Source of the DNA: Ruminococcus sp.
GTDB taxonomy: Bacteria > Bacillota > Clostridia > Oscillospirales > Ruminococcaceae
Length of the DNA: 64,000 nt
Direction of reading: 5' to 3'
Assembly: GCF_024692365.1 (NCBI RefSeq)
Contig: NZ_JAILMR010000114.1
Coordinates: 1-64,000, forward strand
Numbering within the stretch: position 1 is the stretch's first letter; the number at the start of each line of letters is the position of its first letter. This document shows, one piece after another, positions 17,463 to 26,318 of the stretch. Position numbers and translations under genes: made by a program. The notes under the pieces are model-generated. The model searched no databases. It saw only the letters and a list, made by a program, of their open reading frames with translations, and was not told where the DNA came from.

Positions 17463-18050
17463 TTATATTTCAATCAGATAAGCCCTGCACGGCGCACCAT
17501 CGCAGCCACCCAGATTTATTGGTGCAGCACTCAGGAAGTACGCCCCTTCCTCAACTCCATCAAGACGTATGCCCTCCAGCAGAACTACGCCGGCACCCAG
17601 CAATATAAGGTGTACTTCCATCGGTGCGTTTTCAGGTCCGACTGTCTGGCTTTCGTTTCCGATGAGTTTAAGTCCTGCATCAGCGAAAACCTTTGCGGCA
17701 TCGACAGTAACAGTGCATTTTCCGCCAATCAGGAGCCTTTCGCAGATATCATCGCATTTTTCCAACATCGTTTTCGCATCTTCTGCTGTGACATCACCAT
17801 CATGACGAAAAACATAGCATTTTCCAACAAATTTATTCAAAGGTATTTTATCAATAGTTACACCGTCATCCAAAAAATGATAAGGCGCATCAACGTGTGT
17901 TCCATTATGCGCACACATCGAAAACTCTGTCAGATTGCAGATATCACCTTTTTTGATGCTCATAGCAGTCTTTCTGACGGGCGGTTCATCTCCGGGAAAA
18001 ACAGCACAGCTGAAAAGTTCCTGTGAGATATCAATTATTCTTTTTTCCAT
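17463..18050 (-). CDS. Cyclase family / kynurenine formamidase-like hydrolase
   Basis: 195 residues from the ATG at 18050, 6 bases after AGGAGG. The family signature with metal ligands is clear: HNGTHVDAPYHF near residue 50, then the conserved C-terminal pattern. Members hydrolyse N-formylkynurenine or related amides using a divalent metal. No kynurenine pathway genes are nearby, so the substrate stays open; isatin hydrolase and arylformamidase-like activities are possible. Its own terminator and lack of close neighbours suggest a single-gene unit. Confidence 0.88.
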   Translation of the reverse strand: MEKRIIDISQELFSCAVFPGDEPPVRKTAMSIKKGDICNLTEFSMCAHNGTHVDAPYHFLDDGVTIDKIPLNKFVGKCYVFRHDGDVTAEDAKTMLEKCDDICERLLIGGKCTVTVDAAKVFADAGLKLIGNESQTVGPENAPMEVHLILLGAGVVLLEGIRLDGVEEGAYFLSAAPINLGGCDGAPCRAYLIEI

Positions 18051-18071
18051 ATGCGACCTCCTGTTAAGCAA

Positions 18072-18716
18072 TTGTAAACCAAATTCGAGCGATTTAAGGT
18101 AATTTCCAGTTTAAGACAGTACTTTTTACAACCAAAGGCTAATATATCGTTTTCGCATAAAACACCTTTGTGCAAATGATACAGGATTTATTATTTCAGT
18201 ATCAAGCAGTGACCTGTATTTAACAACCAAGAAATATAGTGTTCATATTTCGGAATAAAAGCATGAAATCAGTCATAATTTCCAGTATTTTCCACCTAAT
18301 TTTACAGTAATCGGTTAAAAACAGTTGTTTCTATAAATTTGCTTGTGCATAACTAACATATCTTAAGAGTAAACTGTAAAAAGAGTAAAAAATTGTATGA
18401 AATAACGAAACAATCTGTCAATAAATGTCAGATGTCACCAATTACAAAATCTAATTTCCATATATTTCCACAGCTTTTTAATCGAAAAGGTTAAAGACAA
18501 AGAAATTAAAAGTCACCTTTGTACACAATGTATAGGTTTAATATATTCTGGCATCGTATGAAAATCATTTTTAAAGCCTACAAAACAAAAAGTTCATATT
18601 TTGCAGACAACTTAAAACAGCCACCTGTATGAGATTATGGTAATTATAAACGATTAACCAGTAAATGTCAAGTACAAAGTTTTACCAAAAAATATCTCAA
18701 AGTTCATAAAAATATA
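18072..18716. other. Gene-free AT-rich stretch
   Basis: About 645 bases with many stop codons in all frames, no good ribosome binding site, no tRNA and no extended inverted repeat. I see only scattered AT-rich promoter-like sites. The regulated transcript of the LRR gene starts at its right end. Confidence 0.6.
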
Positions 18717-18745
18717 TTGACGGCACGGATATTAGCTGTTATAAT
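18717..18745 (+). promoter_or_regulatory. Promoter of the LRR protein leader
   Basis: TTGACG (18717-18722), 17-base spacer, perfect TATAAT (18740-18745). Transcript start expected near 18752, leaving a leader of about 374 bases before the LRR gene. Confidence 0.8.
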
Positions 18746-18751
18746 TGTAAA

Positions 18752-19125
18752 GGAAAGTTATCTTGAAAAATCTGCTGTCGTCGGCAGCATGAAAAGGCTT
18801 ATGTGAACGAATTTCAATCGTTATCGTTTTATTAGTCTAAAATGCATTTTATTCAGGACATTTCACGAAAAAACTGTGTTATCGGAACAGCACAAAACAG
18901 TTTTTTCGGTCTGTGTTTGAAGACGTTTTCAAACAGAGTTCCGACGGCAGATTTTCAGTATCTCAAAAGATATAATTTTTTTCACTTATCTGATCGGGTC
19001 AGATCTGGAATACCCGACCATGAGGATCTATACATTTTACCAAATATCGACCACGTGCTTGACAAGTATCCGAATGTCACGATCGGGCAAGTAATATCGG
19101 ATGCTTGAGGAAGGAGATGCGCTTG
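18752..19125 (+). promoter_or_regulatory. Long structured 5' leader, candidate cis-regulatory RNA
   Basis: CTGCTGTCG (18772-18780) can pair with CGACGGCAG (18942-18950). Inside, TCGGAAC (18882-18888) pairs with GTTCCGA (18938-18944), and TCTG-TTTGA (about 18910-18920) pairs with TCAAACAGA (18929-18937). A competing hairpin AAAAAACTGT (18868-18877) with ACAGTTTTTT (18897-18906) has an intrinsic-terminator appearance and cannot form together with the second pairing in a simple fold. Mutually exclusive folds of this kind are the mark of riboswitches and attenuators. No ligand class was recognised. Confidence 0.5.
18842..19108 (+). CDS. Possible small ORF in the leader
   Basis: An 88-codon frame ending four bases into the LRR gene region. 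The first half runs through the predicted RNA stems and has no ribosome binding site at its ATG. The second half (about residues 50-88, ending PNIDHVLDKYPNVTIGQVISDA) reads like genuine protein with acidic and hydrophobic spacing. It could be a short gene using a later or non-ATG start, or the remnant of a larger one. No family recognised. Confidence 0.3.
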   Translation: MHFIQDISRKNCVIGTAQNSFFGLCLKTFSNRVPTADFQYLKRYNFFHLSDRVRSGIPDHEDLYILPNIDHVLDKYPNVTIGQVISDA

Positions 19126-20886
19126 ATGGCTAATGAAAATTTTACGATACTTGACGGTGAACTAATCTCTTACAGCGGTGATGATACCATCGTTACCGTT
19201 CCTGACGGGGTTAAAAGCATTAAGGATGGTGCTTTTCTTGGCTGTGTTCACATCAAGGAAGTAAAACTACCCGAAGGTCTGACAATAATTAAACATAAAG
19301 CATTCTGGGGTTGTGCACGTCTGAAAAAGATTAAATTGCCGAGTACTCTTCGCTCTATTGAATTCGGTGCTTTCAGGGAATGTGAATCTCTCGGCGAGAT
19401 AACTATCCCCGACGGCGTGACTGTAATGGGTGACTCTGTATTCCGCAGCTGCGATTCACTCGCTAAAGTATATCTTCCCGATTCTCTTAACGAGCTAAGA
19501 ACCAGCACATTTTCCGAATGCTTTCTGCTGAGTGATATACGTCTTCCCGAAACTCTTGAAAGGATCCCCGTAAGCTGCTTTGAAGGCTGCGCTTGCCTGA
19601 AATCCATCACAATTCCCGAAAGCGTTAAAACGATCGGCAAGAATGCATTCAGTGGCTGTACATCACTGGCTGATGTCAAACTCCCCTCGGGTCTGAAAGT
19701 CATCGAAAAAGAATGTTTTGAAGACTGCAAAAAACTTATGAAGCTTGATGTTCCCGACAGTATCGAATACATCGGCGCAAATGCTTTCAATAAAAGCGGT
19801 CTGATGACTTACTGCTTCTCGGATTACCTTATTATGGGACACGTACTTGTGCGCTACATGGGCAAAGATGAAACTACTGCCATTCCAAGCGGGATACGTT
19901 CCATCGGCGACCACGCTTTTGCTAATAACGAAGAATTAAAGAACATCACTTTCCCTGAAACTGTTACAGAAATTCATGATAACGCATTTGAGGGCTGTCC
20001 TCTGCTGAAAAGTGTTGAACTGCCCCTTAGTCTGAAAACTATTGGTGATGGTGTATTCACTGATTGTGAATCTCTTATCCACATTGAATTCCCGCCTAAC
20101 ATCGAACGTATCGGTAAAAAGGTATTTTCTGGCACGGGCTTTGAAAAGTATAATAGAGATGAGCTCAATATCCTTTCAGGCAAGTATCTAATAAGTTTCA
20201 GCGGTACAGCTGATGAACTTTCTATACCCGCAGGTGTAAGAGTCATTGCTGATGAAGCATTTGTTGAATGCGGTGGTGTAAACTCCGTCACACTGCCATA
20301 CGGTCTTAAAACTATCGGCGACGGTGCTTTCCAATGGAGAAGCGAGCTGAAAAAGATCAGCATTCCTTCCACAGTAAACTATATCGGCGAAAATGCTTTT
20401 GCAAGCTGTCACGAACCCGATATCAGCATAATTAACCCGAAAGCACGCCTGTGCGAAAATGGGTTCCCTGACGGTGCAAGACTTAGGATAGTTGACGGCA
20501 CTAAGGTACTGAATGTTAAACTGAAATGGGGTATCAAAGCGGGCGACTGTCCCGAAAGACGTATGTGGAATTTCCTATGCGGAAGATCCTCAACAAATTT
20601 CGCAATGCTTGATAAACCTGAATATAAGATACCATGTGCGATCTTCTACTACGATGTCGAAGAATACTGCAAAGATTATATCCACAGGAATATAGTTGAA
20701 GCCGTTTGCTTCGCTGCTTCTCAGGAAGATGATTACCTTCTTGAACGTGTTCTTTCTTTTGGTATCCTTGATAACTTACAGCTCCAGGAATGCATAAACT
20801 ACGCTATCGAACACAAGCTCACTGTTCAGCAGCTGACGCTCATGCGTTATCGCTTCGAGCATCTGGCGGAACCTGAAGAACAGTAA
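19126..20886 (+). CDS. Cytoplasmic BspA-type leucine-rich repeat protein
   Basis: 586 residues from the ATG at 19126, preceded by GAAGGAG. There is no signal peptide, membrane segment or sorting signal. Residues about 10-455 consist of LRR_5 (BspA-like) repeats of 22-24 residues with the pattern IPxGVxxIGxxAFxxCxxLxxVxLP. A separate helical domain (about 465-586) contains two tryptophans and several cysteines (KAGDCPERRMWNFLCG) and looks ankyrin-like or alpha-helical. BspA repeats usually sit on secreted adhesins, so the intracellular form is unusual and suggests protein binding inside the cell. A structured leader precedes it. Confidence 0.82.
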   Translation: MANENFTILDGELISYSGDDTIVTVPDGVKSIKDGAFLGCVHIKEVKLPEGLTIIKHKAFWGCARLKKIKLPSTLRSIEFGAFRECESLGEITIPDGVTVMGDSVFRSCDSLAKVYLPDSLNELRTSTFSECFLLSDIRLPETLERIPVSCFEGCACLKSITIPESVKTIGKNAFSGCTSLADVKLPSGLKVIEKECFEDCKKLMKLDVPDSIEYIGANAFNKSGLMTYCFSDYLIMGHVLVRYMGKDETTAIPSGIRSIGDHAFANNEELKNITFPETVTEIHDNAFEGCPLLKSVELPLSLKTIGDGVFTDCESLIHIEFPPNIERIGKKVFSGTGFEKYNRDELNILSGKYLISFSGTADELSIPAGVRVIADEAFVECGGVNSVTLPYGLKTIGDGAFQWRSELKKISIPSTVNYIGENAFASCHEPDISIINPKARLCENGFPDGARLRIVDGTKVLNVKLKWGIKAGDCPERRMWNFLCGRSSTNFAMLDKPEYKIPCAIFYYDVEEYCKDYIHRNIVEAVCFAASQEDDYLLERVLSFGILDNLQLQECINYAIEHKLTVQQLTLMRYRFEHLAEPEEQ

Positions 20887-20929
20887 ATTGAATAGTTTTC
20901 GTAAGGAAAGCTCCTTGATTCACACAATT

Positions 20930-20968
20930 AAAAAAGTGCGTTCACCTTTAAGGCGGACGCACTTTTTT
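20930..20968. terminator. Bidirectional terminator between LRR gene and alarmone synthetase
   Basis: Perfect 12-bp stem AAAAAAGTGCGT (20930-20941) with ACGCACTTTTTT (20957-20968). It serves the converging genes on both strands. Confidence 0.9.
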
Positions 20969-20970
20969 CA

Positions 20971-21762
20971 TCAATATATCGGAACATCAAAATTCTTTAT
21001 CTTCTCAAACAGGATATCATCCTCGGAGGGGATATCGGCTGCCATTTCTATTTCACTGCGGATGCTCAGCATCTCGCGGTCAGTATTTGAGATGACCTCT
21101 GCACATTCGCGGAGCCTGTCAACGATTTCCTGCTCATTTTCGACCGCCTGCTTGTATTTCAGCTGATGTTCAAGGCTTGCCCAGAAATCCATAGCAATTG
21201 TACGTATCTGCACCTCAACACGCATATCGCGCTTTTCTTCGGCAAAAAATACAGGCACACTGACTATCAGATGCAGACTGCGGTAACCATTAGGCTTAGG
21301 AGATGCTATGTAATCCTTGCGGGCAATCAGCGTGATATCGTCCTGCTGTATAAGAGCATCGGCGATGGAGTAGATATCATCGATATAAGCACAAATGACC
21401 CTTACGCCTGCCACATCGCTGAGGTTATGTTCGATATTATCAGGAGTCATAGCAAGACCTTTCCGCTGGAGCTTTTCAGCAATACTGGAAGTCCTTTTAA
21501 GACGTGTGCTGATAAACTCGATGGGATTTCTGCGGTAACGCACATTGAACTCGGTGTTCAGCACATCGAACTTCGTCTTGACCTCTTTGATGGCACAGGT
21601 GTACATCATCATTAGTTCCTTGTACTCAACCATTGTACCGATTATCTGCTTTGTGTGACTGTATACCATTCTCACTTCATCGGAACTGAGTGCAGGCAGT
21701 TCAAGTTCTGGTGAATTTATCACCTCGCTGAACAGGTCATCGAATTTTTGCTCGCGGCTCAT
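20971..21762 (-). CDS. Small alarmone synthetase (GTP pyrophosphokinase)
   Basis: 263 residues with a RelA/SpoT synthetase domain: RLKRTSSIAEKL (substrate loop), DVAGVRVIC (catalytic Asp), and KPNGYRSLHL with VEVQIRT and EHQLKYK downstream. No HD hydrolase, TGS or ACT domain, so it is a stand-alone synthetase of the YjbM/YwaC group. It makes (p)ppGpp from ATP and GDP/GTP in the cytosol, and such enzymes are usually controlled at transcription under wall or alkaline stress. The C-terminal 50 residues form an amphipathic helix likely used for oligomer contacts. Start follows AGGAGGT. Confidence 0.93.
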   Translation of the reverse strand: MSREQKFDDLFSEVINSPELELPALSSDEVRMVYSHTKQIIGTMVEYKELMMMYTCAIKEVKTKFDVLNTEFNVRYRRNPIEFISTRLKRTSSIAEKLQRKGLAMTPDNIEHNLSDVAGVRVICAYIDDIYSIADALIQQDDITLIARKDYIASPKPNGYRSLHLIVSVPVFFAEEKRDMRVEVQIRTIAMDFWASLEHQLKYKQAVENEQEIVDRLRECAEVISNTDREMLSIRSEIEMAADIPSEDDILFEKIKNFDVPIY

Positions 21763-21886
21763 AACATACCTCCTGTTCTTATCGTAAAAGCTGAAAGCTT
21801 TCTCGAAACTGTCGTTATTTTATCATAATACCACGCCTATGGGTGAACAAGGCGTTATTTATCTGAATTATCTGTGAAAACTTTCC

Positions 21887-22687
21887 TTATTTTTCCAAGC
21901 CAAAGAACTCAGCCACCTTATCATTGAATTCAGGCTGTTCATATGCACCATGACCGTAGGCTTCTGTCATGTAAAGCTCACAGCCAAGTTTCTCGGCTAT
22001 CTCTTTTGAAGCTTCGGGTGTAACTATCCTGTCTTGCTTGTCACCTATGACCAACACGGGACATTTTATCTCATCAAGCCTGTCATAAGTCTCGCAAGTA
22101 AGACAAGCTTTTGTCATGCGGGCAAAACTTTTCGTATCTTTCGGGTGCCCTGCCTTTACCAGCGCAGGCATGATAAACTTGAATTTTTCAAGCCGTTCGG
22201 GTGGATAATTATACTTCATCGTACTTATGACCAGTCCGTCTAAGTCGCCTTTTTCTGCAAACCCGACCCACTCATCAACAGCATTTCGTACCACATCGTT
22301 GTTACGTGAAAGCGTAACGCCCAGTACAAGCTTCTTTACAAGTTCGGGGTGTTTTATTGCAAGGTACTGGGCTGCCATACCTCCCTGAGATACACCAAGC
22401 ACACAGGCATTCTCCAGCCCTAGTTCCTTCATTGAGGCAGCGACTTCATCACAAATATCCTCGGCAGTATAGTTTTCCGGTATCTCTTTTCTGCGGTCGA
22501 AAATGTATATACGGAACTTTTTCGTGAACTGTCTGTACATCACCGCAAGAGTAAATCCAGTGCCCTTAACCCGTTTCAGAGAAAGTCCGGGAATCAGAAC
22601 CATGACTTCTTCACCGCTGCCGAAAACGGCATAGTCTATACTCATTCCATTTATATTTAGAGTATCTTCCTTTACATTGTATAACAT
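21887..22687 (-). CDS. Alpha/beta hydrolase
   Basis: 266 residues. The nucleophile elbow GVSQGG (about Ser120), a catalytic aspartate near GDKQDRIV (about 220) and a histidine in AYGHGAYE (about 247) make the full triad. No signal peptide; cytosolic. Family members include esterases, carboxylic ester hydrolases and dienelactone-type enzymes, and nothing here fixes the substrate. It is followed by a small membrane-protein gene upstream at 22722-23021 in the same direction (34-base gap), so a two-gene unit is likely. Confidence 0.88.
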   Translation of the reverse strand: MLYNVKEDTLNINGMSIDYAVFGSGEEVMVLIPGLSLKRVKGTGFTLAVMYRQFTKKFRIYIFDRRKEIPENYTAEDICDEVAASMKELGLENACVLGVSQGGMAAQYLAIKHPELVKKLVLGVTLSRNNDVVRNAVDEWVGFAEKGDLDGLVISTMKYNYPPERLEKFKFIMPALVKAGHPKDTKSFARMTKACLTCETYDRLDEIKCPVLVIGDKQDRIVTPEASKEIAEKLGCELYMTEAYGHGAYEQPEFNDKVAEFFGLEK

Positions 22688-22721
22688 TATTTGTCTCCTG
22701 TATTTTTCTATTTAAAATATT

Positions 22722-23021
22722 TTACTTGAACAGCTGCATTATCATACCCAGCAGACCCATCAGTATATTCACAACATACAGCACAGCAGCGGTACACTGC
22801 AGCAGCACTCCAACGCCACAGCCTATCGCCGCAAGCTTATGTCCTGCAGCAAAGTTTTCTTTTACCGACTGTGCCGAAACAGCGATACCTATTATTATCA
22901 GCAGAACCATCGCCGAACTTATCAATATAATATTAAGCTTAGTACACAAAAGCACCAGCAGGATATTTATCACCCCGAATATGATATCGCCTTTCCATGA
23001 TGCCTTATTCTCTTTCTCCAC
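22722..23021 (-). CDS. Small membrane protein
   Basis: 99 residues starting at GTG 23021 after AGGCGGT. Three hydrophobic segments (about 11-30, 33-50 and 62-95) separated by short polar turns. The composition is like the small integral proteins (DUF-type) that accompany enzymes in Clostridia. No recognised family and no catalytic residues. Lies directly upstream of the alpha/beta hydrolase gene. Confidence 0.65.
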   Translation of the reverse strand: MEKENKASWKGDIIFGVINILLVLLCTKLNIILISSAMVLLIIIGIAVSAQSVKENFAAGHKLAAIGCGVGVLLQCTAAVLYVVNILMGLLGMIMQLFK

Positions 23022-23050
23022 TTGTCATACCGCCTTTTAACAATCTTTAT

Positions 23051-23080
23051 AAAAAAACGGCTGCCTTTTTCTGGCAGCCG
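23051..23080 (-). terminator. Terminator after the 41-residue membrane protein gene
   Basis: CGGCTGCC (23080-23073) pairs with GGCAGCCG (23065-23058), then seven T on the minus strand. Confidence 0.9.
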
Positions 23081-23085
23081 AAAAT

Positions 23086-23211
23086 TTACCGTTCTACGGA
23101 ATAATACTTATTCAGCTTTGTCTTGAATATCTCCGTTAATACATCAGCAGTCACTATCGCCGCAACGACCGACACAAAAACGATAATAAATACTTTCAGA
23201 CCCTTGCTCAT
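23086..23211 (-). CDS. 41-residue single-pass membrane peptide
   Basis: A short gene between a terminator and its own ribosome binding region (GGAAGG and GGCGGA upstream of the ATG at 23211). The peptide begins MSKGLKVFIIVFVSVVAAIV, a lysine-positive N-terminus plus one membrane helix, followed by a polar tail ending NKYYSVER. The terminator placed just past its stop supports a real expressed gene. Function unknown; small peptides of this kind often modulate membrane transporters or kinases. Confidence 0.6.
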   Translation of the reverse strand: MSKGLKVFIIVFVSVVAAIVTADVLTEIFKTKLNKYYSVER

Positions 23212-23285
23212 AATGTTCCGCCTTCCTTTCTTTAGTCTGGGTTACATTTCTCTTGGGTATATTATACACTATTTTTTTTAGAATT

Positions 23286-23861
23286 TCAAGTACCTGCGCC
23301 GAAATAATTGCAGATATCGGATTTTGCAGCTGACATTATCTTTTCAACATCAGCGCCCCATATATCAAGCCCCTCTGCCTTGAACATGACGCACTCCCCT
23401 ATTCCATAGAAATCCTTAGCGAGTACTTTTACATACCCGAATCCGTATTCTTCCGAAAATATTTTTCCTCCCGCCGTGGTGACATAAAACAGTTTCTGAG
23501 CTTTACAAAGTCCCCCAAAACTTCCGTCAGATCTGCACTCAAAGGTCAGCCCTGCTACGGTTATCTCTTCAAAAAACTGTTTCAACGCTGCAGGGAAAGA
23601 CATATCCCAGAAAGGTGCCGCAACTACAATAACATCAGCATCTGCAAAAAGCTTCGCGTGATAAAACATCACATCTGAAAAATCTCCCGACGCACAGGCT
23701 TTGTCCCTTTTCGCAAGATAAGCCGCATTTGTTTTCGGAAAATCATACTCGCAAAGCTTAACACGAGTAACTGTCCCGCAAAGTTTTTCAAGTACAAGTT
23801 CACCCAGCAAAGCAGTTCTGGAGTTTTCTCTTACAGTCGCATCGATATATATCACTTTCAT
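23286..23861 (-). CDS. FMN-dependent NAD(P)H oxidoreductase, flavodoxin fold
   Basis: 191 residues of Flavodoxin_2 type. N-terminal beta strand and phosphate loop (IDATVRENSRT), and the flavin loop AAPFWDMSFPAALKQFFEE near residue 85 typical of AzoR/quinone-reductase proteins. Expected to reduce quinones, azo or nitro compounds with NAD(P)H in the cytosol, giving protection against electrophiles. A CxxxY motif and extra cysteines (Cys28, Cys37, Cys56) are not conserved landmarks. Start after a G-rich ribosome binding site. Confidence 0.85.
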   Translation of the reverse strand: MKVIYIDATVRENSRTALLGELVLEKLCGTVTRVKLCEYDFPKTNAAYLAKRDKACASGDFSDVMFYHAKLFADADVIVVAAPFWDMSFPAALKQFFEEITVAGLTFECRSDGSFGGLCKAQKLFYVTTAGGKIFSEEYGFGYVKVLAKDFYGIGECVMFKAEGLDIWGADVEKIMSAAKSDICNYFGAGT

Positions 23862-23928
23862 ATTTCGCCCCCCTTTTTATACAAAGAAGAGCGGAAATGC
23901 ACTGCACTTCCGCCCATATAATCAATCA

Positions 23929-25398
23929 TCACAGCCCGTATATGGACATCGACATAAGTATACTTCCGACTGTACCGCGAAGTTCAGCTATAACGTCAGG
24001 CGTGGTATCGACTATCAGCTTCCAGTCGCCGTTTACAGCAGCTTCTTCCAATTTAGCCGCCCTCTCGCTTATCGCCATAGCGCCTATCGTTTTTGAAGCA
24101 CTTTTCAGCGAATGAACATATACCCTGTATTGCTCGGAATTTCCACAGGCTATACACTCTTCAAGATGCCTTATCCTGTCATCGGAACTTCCTGTATATT
24201 CCGTCAGCATCTCCGCATAGAACTCGGTATCGTTCATGCAGTACTTCATGCCGATAGCGGTGTCAAGTCCGCCTGCTTCCAGCATTGACAAAAATCCGAA
24301 AACGAAATCCTTATCGGCATTGCGTTCACTTTCAACAGTGATACCGTCATCACCCACGCGGTAAGAATCAGGATCCTCTCTCATACTGTACTCGGTATCC
24401 TCATCGATCATATCAAGCATTATCTGCGCAAACTTCGGATCAAACTGAGTTCCCATATTATTCACGAACTCGCTCCTGATATACTCCTGCGCATAAACAT
24501 CATGATAGCTTCTTCTTGAACTCATCGCGTCATAAGCATCAGCCACGGTGATTATGCGGACTTCCATCGGGATATCCTCACCTTTAAGACCATCGGGATA
24601 ACCTGTACCATCATACCTTTCGTGATGCCATCTTGCCGCAACAGCAAGCTGGGGCATTTCGCTGATATTTTTCAGAATATCATAACCGACCCCGGGGTGA
24701 GTTTTGATGATATCGAATTCCTCGGGAGTAAGCTTTGTCGGCTTGTTTATGACATAATCGGGAACACCGATCTTGCCGATATCATGCAGAAGACCCATCA
24801 TGTAGATCTTCTCCTGCTCCTTCTCCGAAAGCCCCGCACTTCTCGCTAACTCCCTTGAATATTCAGCAACTCTTGTAGAATGACCGTTTGTATACTTATC
24901 CTTCGCATCAACAGCCCCCGCAAGGGTCTGCACCACCTGCATGGATAATCTTTCATTCCTGCGGTGTTCCTCGATAATATTGGAGCTGAGTTTTTTAGCC
25001 TCAGATTTAAGGTCACGCTGAAGCTTGTTAAGCTCAATAGTATTCTTAACCCGCAAAAGCAGTACCGAAGCCACAAAAGGTTTGCCCACAAAATCAGCCG
25101 CACCTGCCGTCAGCGCTTTTGTTTCGGTATCCGAATCGCTGTCAGCCGTAAGTATTATAACAGGAATATCCCTGACCTCATGGTTAGATTTCAACTTCTG
25201 CAAAGTCTCAAAACCGTTTATACCTGTCAGATGTACATCAAGCAAAATAAGATCGGGCTTGTTTTCCTTGACATACTCAAGCAGTGCTTCGCCTGAATCA
25301 AGGCAATCAACAATATACCCATAAAGACTGAGTATACGATCTGCGATCTTTAGATTTCCCCTGTCATCGTCAATAACAGCTACTCTGTAATGCTCCAT
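23929..25398 (-). CDS. Response regulator REC-HD-GYP-HPt
   Basis: 489 residues. Receiver domain 1-125 with phosphorylatable Asp54 (LLLDVHL). HD-GYP domain about 150-335 with HD at 205-206, HHERYDGTGYPDG and GYP at 266-268, so the c-di-GMP phosphodiesterase motif is intact. C-terminal HPt domain about 385-489 with the phospho-accepting His429 in HSLKSASKTIG. Such proteins hydrolyse c-di-GMP under control of a kinase; the HPt domain suggests phosphorelay to or from another receiver. The next gene, a lone receiver, is a likely partner. No kinase gene is adjacent. Confidence 0.93.
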   Translation of the reverse strand: MEHYRVAVIDDDRGNLKIADRILSLYGYIVDCLDSGEALLEYVKENKPDLILLDVHLTGINGFETLQKLKSNHEVRDIPVIILTADSDSDTETKALTAGAADFVGKPFVASVLLLRVKNTIELNKLQRDLKSEAKKLSSNIIEEHRRNERLSMQVVQTLAGAVDAKDKYTNGHSTRVAEYSRELARSAGLSEKEQEKIYMMGLLHDIGKIGVPDYVINKPTKLTPEEFDIIKTHPGVGYDILKNISEMPQLAVAARWHHERYDGTGYPDGLKGEDIPMEVRIITVADAYDAMSSRRSYHDVYAQEYIRSEFVNNMGTQFDPKFAQIMLDMIDEDTEYSMREDPDSYRVGDDGITVESERNADKDFVFGFLSMLEAGGLDTAIGMKYCMNDTEFYAEMLTEYTGSSDDRIRHLEECIACGNSEQYRVYVHSLKSASKTIGAMAISERAAKLEEAAVNGDWKLIVDTTPDVIAELRGTVGSILMSMSIYGL

Positions 25399-25417
25399 AT
25401 ACCCACACTCCTTTATA

Positions 25418-25780
25418 TCAGATATTTATTCTGCCAAGTATTTCCATTAATTCGGGTGCCGAAACAGGCTTGCTTATAGACCCTACCGCACCAAGCTTTT
25501 CAGCCCTTTCACGCAAATCATCGGTCATAGTGCCCGACATCAGACAGACCTTTGCATCGCTTATATCACTGTCACCGCGGATAGCTTCAAGCACATCAAG
25601 ACCGTTTTCACCGGGCATCTCAACATCGAGAAGCACGAGATCGGGCTTTTCGTCTTTAAGCATCTGAATGCCCTGCGCTCCGCTGAATGCGCCTATACAC
25701 TCGTGACCAGTTTTTTTCAATATAAATCCAATCATTCTGACAGCCATGCTGTCATCATCGACTACCAAGATCCTTGACAT
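25418..25780 (-). CDS. Single-domain response regulator
   Basis: 120 residues, one receiver domain without output. Acidic pocket DDDS at the N-terminus, phosphorylation Asp in LLLDVEMPGENG (about Asp53), Thr/Ser in MSG and Lys in SKPVS. CheY-like in structure; it may pass phosphate to the HPt domain of the gene 19 bases downstream, or bind a partner protein. Transcribed ahead of the HD-GYP gene in the same unit. Confidence 0.9.
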   Translation of the reverse strand: MSRILVVDDDSMAVRMIGFILKKTGHECIGAFSGAQGIQMLKDEKPDLVLLDVEMPGENGLDVLEAIRGDSDISDAKVCLMSGTMTDDLRERAEKLGAVGSISKPVSAPELMEILGRINI

Positions 25781-26233
25781 TTTTATACCCCCGAAGCGGT
25801 CAGATTAAACATAAACATAAATATTCGTGCTCTATAATTATATCACATTCAATAAAAATAATCAAGAGGTTATTAATGAACTATTTTATGGTTAAATTTT
25901 TTTGATATGAGAATTATCTTGCATAATGGCATAGAAAACATCCTTTCTGCCTGACCTCAATTCTTTCGGAAGTGAAATCAATATCCCATGCATATTCTGA
26001 AAGCCAAAATTGAAGGAGTTCTTCATTAAATCGCAGATTAAACGCCGTTATTCATCACAAACCACTATACAAAGTCTAAGTACTCACCTGTTCATATTCT
26101 GTAATCACCCCTGCTTTTACATTATTATACCATAAACTTACACAGGTTTCAATAGTTGTCGCAGATTTTTAAAAAATACCTTTTGCACAACAATATTCCG
26201 CAATTTTTGGTAAGTATTTTCATATAGCCGCTA
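25781..26233. other. Gene-free region before the nucleotidyltransferase
   Basis: About 450 AT-rich bases. A 44-codon minus-strand frame (25892-26026) reads like protein but has no ribosome binding site; I rate it a possible remnant. No RNA gene or repeat seen. Confidence 0.5.
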
Positions 26234-26262
26234 TTGACAAACATTATAAAATATGCCATAAT
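26234..26262 (+). promoter_or_regulatory. Promoter of the nucleotidyltransferase gene
   Basis: TTGACA (26234-26239), 17-base spacer, CATAAT (26257-26262). Confidence 0.75.
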
Positions 26263-26318
26263 ATCTTAAAAGAATATTTTTATAGTATAAAAATAATTAA
26301 TAAAGGAGATCAATCATA

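Noticed and set aside
25892-26026. A 44-codon minus-strand frame (MKNSFNFGFQNMHG...)
   Set aside because: It reads like protein, but there is no ribosome site, no promoter and no family. I kept it only as a possible remnant.
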